Of a stretch of DNA of 64,000 bases, positions 26,408-33,640 are shown piece after piece. Under the pieces are notes generated by a model, which was not told the origin of the DNA, ran no database searches, and worked only from the letters and a program-made list of their open reading frames with translations. A program made the translations under genes and the position numbers. This DNA comes from Pelagihabitans sp947500445 (GTDB taxonomy: Bacteria; Bacteroidota; Bacteroidia; Flavobacteriales; Flavobacteriaceae). Within the stretch, counting starts at the first letter, position 1, and every line of letters begins with the position of its first letter. The stretch covers positions 1-64,000 of the forward strand of contig NZ_JBNGOP010000004.1 of the NCBI RefSeq assembly GCF_050589625.1. Direction: 5' to 3'.

Positions 26408-26547
26408 ACGGTTCTATATCTTAAAATTGGTTCTAGGATAATACGAAAAGCACTAAAGGCCCGTCACGGGGAACTGGGCATTGGTATTGTCGGTGCAGGA
26501 TCCGTAATCCTAAATGTATCCGTTATTCCCTTGTTTTTAATGGAGCG

Positions 26548-26555
26548 CAAAAATA
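26548..26555 (-). promoter_or_regulatory. Promoter of tig
   Basis: On the minus strand TATTTTTG matches TAnnTTTG, with a TTG about 20 bases upstream as a -33 element. It lies about 140 bases before the tig start, leaving a longish leader. Confidence 0.65.
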
Positions 26556-26612
26556 CTACATTTTCTATCCCTTACCAAGTTTTATCGTTTGATGCTCCAA
26601 ATGGACCGTTTT

Positions 26613-26638
26613 ATACCATTTCAAGGTCAAAATGGTAT
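26613..26638. repeat. Dispersed palindrome, copy C (best preserved)
   Basis: Perfect 9-bp arms ATACCATTT / AAATGGTAT around CAAGGTCA. It lies between tig (upstream region) and the end of the holin-family gene. Confidence 0.7.
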
Positions 26639-26669
26639 TAGCTTGGTTGACTTTAAAAGTGAATTGGTA

Positions 26670-27017
26670 TTATTTGGTATCCTCCTTTAGTAGTGAAAAC
26701 AGCACGGACTGAAGAAATGACAACAAAAGGCTGAACAACAGTGCCCATAACAGCCCGTCAACCGCGAAGCCGTCGATGAAATAATCCGCAATAAGGATAA
26801 TGACGGCATTGATCACCAACAAAAAAAGTCCGAAGGTAATCAAGGTTATCGGTAGGGTAAGCACCGTTAAAATGGGTTTCACTAAAAAATTAAGGATACT
26901 TAATGCCACGGCAACGATAAGGGCGGTGGCATAGGTGTCAACGCTGACATTGGGCAACACTTTGGAAAGGACCACCACCGCAACGGCACTCAGGAGCAAT
27001 CGTAATACCATTTTCAT
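26670..27017 (-). CDS. Phage-holin superfamily IV membrane protein
   Basis: A 115-aa protein with four predicted membrane helices (LLSAVAVVVLSKVLPNV; ALIVAVALSILNFLV; LITFGLFLLVINAVIILIADYFIDGF; LLWALLFSLLLSFLQSVLFSLL). It belongs to the small '4 TMS holin-like' family common in bacterial chromosomes. Despite the name there is no phage context here, and the role is unknown. Its stop is followed by palindrome copy C. Confidence 0.8.
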   Translation of the reverse strand: MKMVLRLLLSAVAVVVLSKVLPNVSVDTYATALIVAVALSILNFLVKPILTVLTLPITLITFGLFLLVINAVIILIADYFIDGFAVDGLLWALLFSLLLSFLQSVLFSLLKEDTK

Positions 27018-27043
27018 TTTTCGCTATTTATGGGATGCAAAAA

Positions 27044-27063
27044 GGCACCGATGTTTCGGTGCC
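27044..27063 (-). terminator. Terminator downstream of the GDSL lipoprotein gene
   Basis: Stem GGCACCGA / TCGGTGCC with a 4-nt loop, followed on the minus strand by five T. Confidence 0.8.
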
Positions 27064-27091
27064 CTAAATGTATGCATTTATTTTTTTCTGA

Positions 27092-28603
27092 CTACTTTAT
27101 GTAAAGTCCCGTAAAATCCAGGGGCTCCACATCGGGTAGGGTAGCGTCATAGGTCGTTTCTATGGCTTTTAGAAACTCGCCGGCCAAAAGCCCATATCCT
27201 CTAGGGGACGGATGTATTCCATCTAGCGAAAAGCTTCCTCCAGTGGCATAAACACCGGTGAGCGAACTTCCATCGCTTAGGGTGATACCGGTACTGGCAA
27301 CAGTATTTAAAATGGCATTGACATCTACAAATGCCAAACCGAATTGATTGGCCAAGTTCTCTATGGTCGTGTTATAACTCGCAAGGGCCGTGGCCACCGC
27401 TGTCTGTTCTTCCGGGGTCAGTACCCAGTTGTCGGCCAAGGGAACGGAAACACCGTTAATGGAGGTCGGGTCGTTCGGGTCGGCCAATTCTCCTATGATT
27501 GTCTGGGATGTAAACACCAATAGGTCTTCTGCCGTCGCCTGTCGTATATTGATCAAAGCGGGATTAAAACTGGTCAAATCGGTAAGGTCTTCATCGATAA
27601 TGACCACTGCATTTCCTTCTCCCGGGGCAAAACTAATGGTGCGACGCGCAAGTTCTTCGGCGGAAATTGCACCACCCTGTTGCAATGCTGTCAACCCTGC
27701 ATTATAGGCACCATAACCACTAGCACTATTTAGAAAGCCCGCTGTGGCCTCATCCAAAGGTATTGGATTGTGCGGTACGGTGGTAAAAAACGGAATGGAG
27801 GTTACATCCGGTAAGTTGGACACTACGCCTTTGGCGCCATTCGCCGTTAAGGCTCCCAAAAGATTGGTATAAATCATTTCGAACAATCCGGGATCGGTAA
27901 TGTCGTTACTTCCATAGGTCGTCGCATCCGGATTTCCGGTTTGATCGACCCCTAAACCACCGCTGGTGGCATAACCTAGAATATCGTTGTTTCCGATCCA
28001 TAAACTAAAAAAGGTAGGTTCCTGTGCTACGGCATCTCCTAATATGGTAGCGTTGGGTTCCGAGGCGAACCGTGCAAAATAAGGATTGGCGGCTCCTACA
28101 GGAACGCCCTGAACGTTTCCATATCCCGGGGCTACAAGGTGAAAGCTTTTGGCACCCGGTACACCCATATTATTGAAAGGCCCGCTTAAAACGTTTGAAA
28201 TTTCGGTAGTGCCCGTTCCTTCGACCTGAACCGGTGCAGGGGAACCGGAGGCAAAAGATAGTATCAATCTGTTTCCGAGTATTTGGTTGCCGCCCAATGT
28301 AGCCCCTCCCAAATTATCGGCCATAAAAGGAATTTCAAAGGAACCGCCACCAACTTCGGCAAAGGCGGTCGCCAGCATGTTGGGATAAGAGGCCGTTTGG
28401 CCGTCTACAAAAAGCGCATTGTCCGAAAAACCTGCGGTGAGGGAGTTGCCCAAAGCTACATAGTTGGAAAAATCTGCGGAACCTGCAGAAAAATTTTCCG
28501 GTACGGGTTCCGGTGGTGTAGTGGTTGCAGGGGGAGTGTCGTCATCGCTACAGGATGTCAAAAGAAATCCAAAAAATGCGAACAACAAGAAGAGTTTTTT
28601 CAT
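27092..28603 (-). CDS. SGNH/GDSL-type lipoprotein hydrolase
   Basis: A 503-aa lipoprotein (lipobox LLTSC, lipidated C18) likely at the outer membrane. Block I reads GNSLTAGF (nucleophile S54; GNSL replaces GDSL). The block III-like motif is WIGNND. The C-terminal block V is SLDGIHPSPRGYG with the catalytic Asp and His. A Pro/Thr-rich linker follows the lipid anchor. The enzyme would hydrolyse esters or acyl chains outside the cell; the substrate is unknown. It has a consensus promoter (TTG-n19-TAAATTTG) at 28644. Confidence 0.85.
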   Translation of the reverse strand: MKKLFLLFAFFGFLLTSCSDDDTPPATTTPPEPVPENFSAGSADFSNYVALGNSLTAGFSDNALFVDGQTASYPNMLATAFAEVGGGSFEIPFMADNLGGATLGGNQILGNRLILSFASGSPAPVQVEGTGTTEISNVLSGPFNNMGVPGAKSFHLVAPGYGNVQGVPVGAANPYFARFASEPNATILGDAVAQEPTFFSLWIGNNDILGYATSGGLGVDQTGNPDATTYGSNDITDPGLFEMIYTNLLGALTANGAKGVVSNLPDVTSIPFFTTVPHNPIPLDEATAGFLNSASGYGAYNAGLTALQQGGAISAEELARRTISFAPGEGNAVVIIDEDLTDLTSFNPALINIRQATAEDLLVFTSQTIIGELADPNDPTSINGVSVPLADNWVLTPEEQTAVATALASYNTTIENLANQFGLAFVDVNAILNTVASTGITLSDGSSLTGVYATGGSFSLDGIHPSPRGYGLLAGEFLKAIETTYDATLPDVEPLDFTGLYIK

Positions 28604-28643
28604 CTTTTAAATATTGATTAAACGAGTTAGTTTATGGTATTGT

Positions 28644-28651
28644 CAAATTTA
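28644..28651 (-). promoter_or_regulatory. Promoter of the GDSL lipoprotein gene
   Basis: TAAATTTG on the minus strand, with TTG 19 bases upstream: a good match to the Bacteroidota promoter consensus, 40 bases before the start. Confidence 0.65.
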
Positions 28652-28721
28652 GGTAAAATTATCATACGCTCAAGGATATGCCGTAAAAATTATGCATGCA
28701 TAATAAATACCCCTTTTAAAT

Positions 28722-29492
28722 TTAGGATTCTATAAAATGTTTGGTAATGGTAAAATACGCGTCAGGGTTTTCGGCATGCAGCCAGTGGCCCGTTTCGGGA
28801 ATTGTTTTTACCGTGGCCAACGGAAAATGGCGGACGATTTGGGGAGTATCCTTCGTATCGATATATTCACTATTGCCACCCCTTATAAACAAGGTCGGAC
28901 CTTCAAAAATATCGGTGTTTCCTATGTTTTCCCCAACTTCGTTCATTCGCTCGCCAAGTACGTCCAAATTGATGCGTAGGGCAAAGCGATCTTTTTCGGC
29001 CCGGTACAGGTTTTTCAATAGAAACAACCGGATTCCCGGCTCCTTTATCTGTTCGGCCAATGCCGTTTCCGCTTCTTTTCGGGAACCTATCGCAGCCAAA
29101 TCCAATGCTTTTAAAGCCGAAAGGATGCTGTTGTGGTGTGGCGGGTAAAACTTTGGCGCGATGTCGGCCACAATAAGTTTTTTGGTCATTTCAGGATGGT
29201 CGCAAGCGAACTGCATGGCCGTTTTACCCCCCATGGAGTGGCCCATAATAATGGCTTTGGAAAGTCCTTTTTCCCTCATGTATCGGTAAAGGTCATCGGA
29301 CAGAACGTCGTAATTAAAGGTATCGGAGTGAAAACTTCTTCCGTGGTTGCGTTGGTCCACCAAATGTACTTGTAGCCCATTTTCGGCATAGTGTCGGCCC
29401 AAGGTTTTCCAGTTGTCCGACATTCCTAAAAAACCATGCAAAATGATCATCGGTTCTCCTTCTCCCAAAACAAGGGAATGTAACTGTTCCAT
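28722..29492 (-). CDS. Alpha/beta hydrolase, YbfF-like esterase
   Basis: A 256-aa cytoplasmic alpha/beta hydrolase. It shows the oxyanion motif ILHGFLGMSDNW, the DQRNHGRS segment, nucleophile elbow GHSMGG and the late histidine in PETGHWLHAENP. This is the YbfF/ABHD11-like esterase pattern. It overlaps pdxJ by one base (TAATG), so both are co-transcribed and probably translationally coupled. The physiological substrate is unknown. Confidence 0.85.
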   Translation of the reverse strand: MEQLHSLVLGEGEPMIILHGFLGMSDNWKTLGRHYAENGLQVHLVDQRNHGRSFHSDTFNYDVLSDDLYRYMREKGLSKAIIMGHSMGGKTAMQFACDHPEMTKKLIVADIAPKFYPPHHNSILSALKALDLAAIGSRKEAETALAEQIKEPGIRLFLLKNLYRAEKDRFALRINLDVLGERMNEVGENIGNTDIFEGPTLFIRGGNSEYIDTKDTPQIVRHFPLATVKTIPETGHWLHAENPDAYFTITKHFIES

Positions 29493-30205
29493 TAGCCTAA
29501 TTTGTTTAGATACATGTTAACGACATTTTCAAGCCCCACATATAATGCTTCGCATACAAGTGCGTGCCCAATGGATACCTCCAACAAATGGGGTACACTG
29601 GTCTTAAAGTTTTTGATGTTTGCCAGGCTCAGATCGTGCCCTGCATTTATGCCCAGTCCGTTCGCGTGGGCAATTTTCGCAGCTTCGGCGAAAGGATCGG
29701 CCGCATTTTTGTTTCCAGCTTCGTAAGCTTTGGCGTAACTTTCGGTATAGAGTTCTATCCTGTCCGTACCGACTTTTGCAGCACCCTCGATCATGGTCCG
29801 GTCGGGATCTACAAAAATGGAGGTGCGTATTCCGGCATTTTTAAAAGTGCCTATCACATCGTTAAGAAAATCGGCGTGGACCACCGTGTCCCATCCTGCA
29901 TTAGAGGTAATGGCGTCTACCGCATCGGGGACCAGGGTCACCTGTTCGGGACGTACTTCCAGTACCAGATCGATAAATTTTTTGATCGGATTTCCTTCAA
30001 TATTAAACTCGGTAGTCACCACTTTTTTTAGGTCCCTTGCATCTTGGTAGCGGATATGGCGTTCATCGGGTCTTGGATGGATGGTGATGCCCTGGGCCCC
30101 AAAATCCTCGATGTCCTGGGCTACTTTCACCACATTGGGTACGTTCCCCCCGCGTGCATTTCGTAACGTGGCAATTTTGTTGATGTTAACACTCAATTTC
30201 GTCAT
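29492..30205 (-). CDS. pdxJ: Pyridoxine 5'-phosphate synthase PdxJ
   Basis: A 237-aa TIM-barrel enzyme that condenses 1-deoxyxylulose 5-phosphate with 3-amino-2-oxopropyl phosphate to form pyridoxine 5'-phosphate. Family features are the N-terminal LSVNINKIATLRNARGG, ITIHPRPDERHI, VTLVPD and the GINAGHDLSLANI phosphate-binding end. The start at 30205 (MTKLSVN) is used because it begins the enzyme core; the frame is open to 30346. A -7 box lies 28 bases upstream. The downstream hydrolase gene overlaps its stop. Confidence 0.95.
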   Translation of the reverse strand: MTKLSVNINKIATLRNARGGNVPNVVKVAQDIEDFGAQGITIHPRPDERHIRYQDARDLKKVVTTEFNIEGNPIKKFIDLVLEVRPEQVTLVPDAVDAITSNAGWDTVVHADFLNDVIGTFKNAGIRTSIFVDPDRTMIEGAAKVGTDRIELYTESYAKAYEAGNKNAADPFAEAAKIAHANGLGINAGHDLSLANIKNFKTSVPHLLEVSIGHALVCEALYVGLENVVNMYLNKLG

Positions 30206-30536
30206 AGGATGCGCCGATAAAAGATTAGAAATGCAAAAATACGAATTAGGGGCAAGCCTACCTTGGTCAAGGGCGTCCAAATAAGGTCGCCCTTTTGGTT
30301 GTACATTTTCAGTATAGGAAAATGGAAAACATTCCAAACTACCCACATTTACGGAAGCTTTCTAGTGATAACTGTAAAAGTACGAGGTATCAATGCTCGA
30401 TTTTTTAGCTTTTCCTTGATCTGGCCATACCGAAGTGGTCCGGGCCTTCCCCAAAAGTGGATTCATGGAGCTTTTCGGGAAGTACACATAATGCACGGTA
30501 GAATTTTTATTAGTATTTTGCGTTCTTATAAACGTT
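30206..30536. promoter_or_regulatory. Divergent intergenic region, 331 bp
   Basis: The minus-strand -7 box TATTTTTG for pdxJ is at 30234-30241. For the rightward CBS-domain gene only an imperfect AT-rich box (TAGTATTTTG, about 10 bases before the start codon) is visible. Small ORFs here lack coding character. No RNA gene was recognised. Confidence 0.55.
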
Positions 30537-31193
30537 ATGCAGATCCAATCCCATATCATATCCAACATTCCCGTTTTTCAAATTGACGACCCGTTGAAGG
30601 AGGTTATCGCGTTTTTTGGCGATAGTACCTATTCCCATGTATCGGTAGTAGAGAACGGGCAGTTTTTGGGTGTGCTCAACGAAAGTGACCTGGAGAATTT
30701 TGAAGCGGATAAAAGCATCGAGGATTTCCGATACATTTTGGAAGGTTTTTTTGTAAGCAAGACTACTTCGTGGTTGGATGTGTTGGAGGCCTTTGCAAGA
30801 AACGAGGCCAATTTATTACCGGTAGTTTCCGAAAAGGGTACCGTGTTGGGGTATTATGATCTTACTGACGTCATCGGGGTGTTTATCGACACGCCTTTTT
30901 TTACCGAGCCGGGCGGTATTATTGTGGTCGCCACGGGAATAAAGGACTATTCGTTCAGTGAGCTCGCCCAGATTGTGGAAAGCAACAACACCCGTTTGAT
31001 CGGCGGTTTCATTACCGATCTCAGAAACGATGTGGTACAGGTAACGTTAAAGGTAGGGACTTCCAATTTGAACGAGATTATACAGACTTTACGTCGGTAC
31101 AATTACAATATTCTTTTTGGTAATGATGACGACCAATTCCTTGAAGATTTGAAGCAGCGTTCCGATTATTTGGACAAATACCTAAATGTATAG
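30537..31193 (+). CDS. CBS-domain protein with ACT-like C-terminus
   Basis: A 218-aa protein with a pair of CBS motifs (about 1-125: ISNIPVFQIDDPLKEVI...HVSVVENGQFLGVL and FVSKTTSWLDVLEAFA...LLPVVSEKGTVLGYYDLTDV), followed by an ACT-like regulatory region (about 137-205, GGIIVVATGIKDYSFSELAQIVESNN). Such proteins bind adenine nucleotides or amino acids and usually act as regulators. Its stop is two bases before nadK, so it may sense adenylates in the context of NAD(P) supply. That link is inferred only from the neighbourhood. Confidence 0.8.
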   Translation: MQIQSHIISNIPVFQIDDPLKEVIAFFGDSTYSHVSVVENGQFLGVLNESDLENFEADKSIEDFRYILEGFFVSKTTSWLDVLEAFARNEANLLPVVSEKGTVLGYYDLTDVIGVFIDTPFFTEPGGIIVVATGIKDYSFSELAQIVESNNTRLIGGFITDLRNDVVQVTLKVGTSNLNEIIQTLRRYNYNILFGNDDDQFLEDLKQRSDYLDKYLNV

Positions 31194-31195
31194 CA

Positions 31196-32077
31196 ATGAA
31201 GGTCGCCATATTCGGTCAAACCTATCAAGAAAGTATCATTGATTATGTTGCGGAACTGCTGGAAGAAATCAAGAAAATTTCGGGGCAGATCCGTATCGAG
31301 ACCGCCTTTGCAGAATTTTTGAGCACCGCTATACCTACAGCGGACTATGGCCGATTTTCCTTAAAAAGTGGATTGGATTCCAGCGTTGATCTTTTTGTAA
31401 GTTTTGGTGGCGATGGAACCATGCTGCGGGCAGCGACCTATGTTCGTAATCTGGGCATACCTTTGGTGGGGGTGAATACGGGACGCCTTGGATTTCTTTC
31501 CACCTTCCAAAAAGAGGATGTGCGTAAAGTGATCCAAGAATTTAAGGCGGGCGCGTATCGTGAAGAGGAACGCAGTTTGGTGGAGGTGGTATCCGACACT
31601 CCGATACCGGAATTCGAATCCATGCACTTTGCCCTAAATGAAATAACGGTGAGCCGTAAGGACACCACCTCTATGATCAGCGTAGAGACCTATTTGAACG
31701 ATGAGTACCTCACCTCGTATTGGGCAGATGGCCTTATCATTGCCACCCCTACGGGGTCTACGGGCTATTCCTTAAGTTGTGGCGGGCCGGTGATCGTTCC
31801 CTCTGCAAAGTCGTTGGTGCTTACGCCTATAGCGCCCCATAATCTCAATGCCAGGCCCTTGGTCGTTTCCGACGATACCGTGATCCGTTTAAAAGTTTCC
31901 GGAAGGGAAGAAAATCATCTGGTCTCCTTAGATTCCCGTATCGCTTCTTTGGAAAATGGCAGGGAAATTATCGTACGAAAAGCCCCGTTTTCCGTAATTA
32001 TGATCGAATATACCTCTGAGAGCTTTCTCAAAACACTTCGCAATAAACTGTTATGGGGCGAAGACCGTCGGAATTGA
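31196..32077 (+). CDS. nadK: NAD kinase
   Basis: A 293-aa enzyme phosphorylating NAD+ to NADP+ with ATP. The signature motif is VSFGGDGTMLRAA (GGDG, 71-74), followed by GVNTGRLGFLSTF and the NAD-binding loop (ADGLIIATPTGSTGYSLSCGGPVI). The length is normal. It begins two bases after the CBS-ACT gene. Confidence 0.95.
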   Translation: MKVAIFGQTYQESIIDYVAELLEEIKKISGQIRIETAFAEFLSTAIPTADYGRFSLKSGLDSSVDLFVSFGGDGTMLRAATYVRNLGIPLVGVNTGRLGFLSTFQKEDVRKVIQEFKAGAYREEERSLVEVVSDTPIPEFESMHFALNEITVSRKDTTSMISVETYLNDEYLTSYWADGLIIATPTGSTGYSLSCGGPVIVPSAKSLVLTPIAPHNLNARPLVVSDDTVIRLKVSGREENHLVSLDSRIASLENGREIIVRKAPFSVIMIEYTSESFLKTLRNKLLWGEDRRN

Positions 32078-32193
32078 CCCCATTAAAAACAATAAATAGA
32101 GGTAATCACTGTTTATCAAGATAGAATAGTATCGATTGTCGCTTTTATGATACCCTTACGGACAATCCTTTTATTTGAAAACGTATTAACGCA

Positions 32194-32892
32194 ATGAAAA
32201 GATTCTTATACTGCATCATCGCTTTTATGACCGTTCAGGCCAGTGCTCAAACGTACGAGATAGGGCTATTTGCGGGAGGGGCAAATAACATAGGGGATGT
32301 CGGGCGTACCAACTATATATTGCCTTCCGATATTGCGTTGGGCGGTGTTTTTAAGTGGAACAAGAGCAAACGCTATGCATGGCGGGCCAGTATGCTATAT
32401 GGGAAATTTACGGCGGACGATACCAAATCGGATATTCCCGCACGGCAGCAGCGCGGTTTCGTGGCCGATAATTCCATTTTAGAGGCTTCGGTCGGACTGG
32501 AGTTTAATTTTGTGGACTACAACTTACATAAGTTGGGACCGGCTTTCACGCCATACCTATATACAGGGCTAACCTATTTTAGGTATGACTATAATTATTT
32601 TGATCTGGGCCAGTTCCAAAACGCGAACCAAAAAGACGGTTCCTTTGCCATTCCAATGACCGTTGGTGCAAAAATGCGGATCAACCAATTTCTTATCTTA
32701 GGCGCCGAAATCGGTGCAAGATATACCTTCACCGATAACTTGGATGGTAGCAATCCCGAGAAATTGACCGTAGCACAACAGTTCGACACCGTAATATTCG
32801 GTAACATTAATAGCGATGATTGGTACGTATTTTCAGGATTTACCTTAACTTACACCTTCGGTAGAAAGCCGTGTATGGATTGTTTCGAGTAA
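32194..32892 (+). CDS. PorG-like (DUF6089) outer-membrane protein
   Basis: A 232-aa protein with a signal peptide (MKRFLYCIIAFMTVQASAQ) and an outer-membrane beta-barrel pattern, ending LTYTFGRKPCMDCFE. The start 'YEIGLFAGGANNIGDVG' and 'DDWYVFSGFTLTYTFGR' match DUF6089 proteins, whose best known member is PorG of the type 9 secretion system. The position between nadK and uppS/bamA agrees with other flavobacteria. Participation in T9SS is an inference from this family and position. Confidence 0.8.
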   Translation: MKRFLYCIIAFMTVQASAQTYEIGLFAGGANNIGDVGRTNYILPSDIALGGVFKWNKSKRYAWRASMLYGKFTADDTKSDIPARQQRGFVADNSILEASVGLEFNFVDYNLHKLGPAFTPYLYTGLTYFRYDYNYFDLGQFQNANQKDGSFAIPMTVGAKMRINQFLILGAEIGARYTFTDNLDGSNPEKLTVAQQFDTVIFGNINSDDWYVFSGFTLTYTFGRKPCMDCFE

Positions 32893-32899
32893 TTGCCCT

Positions 32900-33640
32900 A
32901 TGAATACCATTGAAGATATTTCATCCCACAATTTACCGCAGCACATCGCAATTATAATGGATGGTAATGGCCGGTGGGCCAAACAGAAGGGAAGGCTTCG
33001 CGTATTTGGTCATGAAAACGGGGTTGCCACCGTACGTAGGACCGTAGAGGACTGTGTCAAGATAGGCATATCCTATCTTACCTTATATACTTTTTCAACA
33101 GAAAATTGGAAACGTCCCAAGCTGGAGGTCGACACGCTAATGCGACTGCTCGTTTCATCCTTAAAAAAGGAATTGGCAACGTTTCAGGAAAACAATGTAA
33201 AACTTAATACTATTGGCGACATTTCCTCTTTGCCAAAAAGGGCCAACAAAGAACTTTTGGAGGTCATGGAAAAAACAAAGGACAACGACGGGATGACCCT
33301 AACTTTGGCCCTTAGCTACGGCGCTAGGGAAGAGCTTAAAAACGCCGTTAAAACCATCGCTTCCAAAGTTAAAAATAATATAATTTCTCCCGAAAATATT
33401 GATGAAACCATTATTAATACTCATCTTTACACGCATGATTTGCCAGATGTAGACCTGCTGATACGAACCAGCGGGGAACATCGGATCAGTAATTTTTTAC
33501 TTTGGCAGATAGCATACGCGGAATTATATTTTATTGACGTATTTTGGCCCGATTTTAGTGAGCATCATTTGGTAGGTGCAATAAAAAATTACCAAAATAG
33601 AGAACGAAGATTTGGAAAAACTAGCGAACAACTCATCTAA
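32900..33640 (+). CDS. uppS: Isoprenyl transferase (undecaprenyl diphosphate synthase)
   Basis: A 246-aa cis-prenyltransferase that extends farnesyl diphosphate to undecaprenyl diphosphate, the lipid carrier for cell-wall synthesis. The catalytic aspartate is D21 in IIMDGNGRWAKQKG. The later signature RTSGEHRISNFLLWQIAYAEL contains the diphosphate-binding arginine and glutamate. It starts seven bases after the porG-like gene, and its end overlaps bamA by 29 bases. Confidence 0.95.
   Translation: MNTIEDISSHNLPQHIAIIMDGNGRWAKQKGRLRVFGHENGVATVRRTVEDCVKIGISYLTLYTFSTENWKRPKLEVDTLMRLLVSSLKKELATFQENNVKLNTIGDISSLPKRANKELLEVMEKTKDNDGMTLTLALSYGAREELKNAVKTIASKVKNNIISPENIDETIINTHLYTHDLPDVDLLIRTSGEHRISNFLLWQIAYAELYFIDVFWPDFSEHHLVGAIKNYQNRERRFGKTSEQLI

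Noticed and set aside
26670..27017. Prophage indicated by a holin-family gene
   Set aside because: No other phage gene is nearby, and this family is common in ordinary chromosomes.
30263..30586. ORF upstream of the CBS gene
   Set aside because: It overlaps the start of a well-supported gene in another frame and has no homologue-like pattern.
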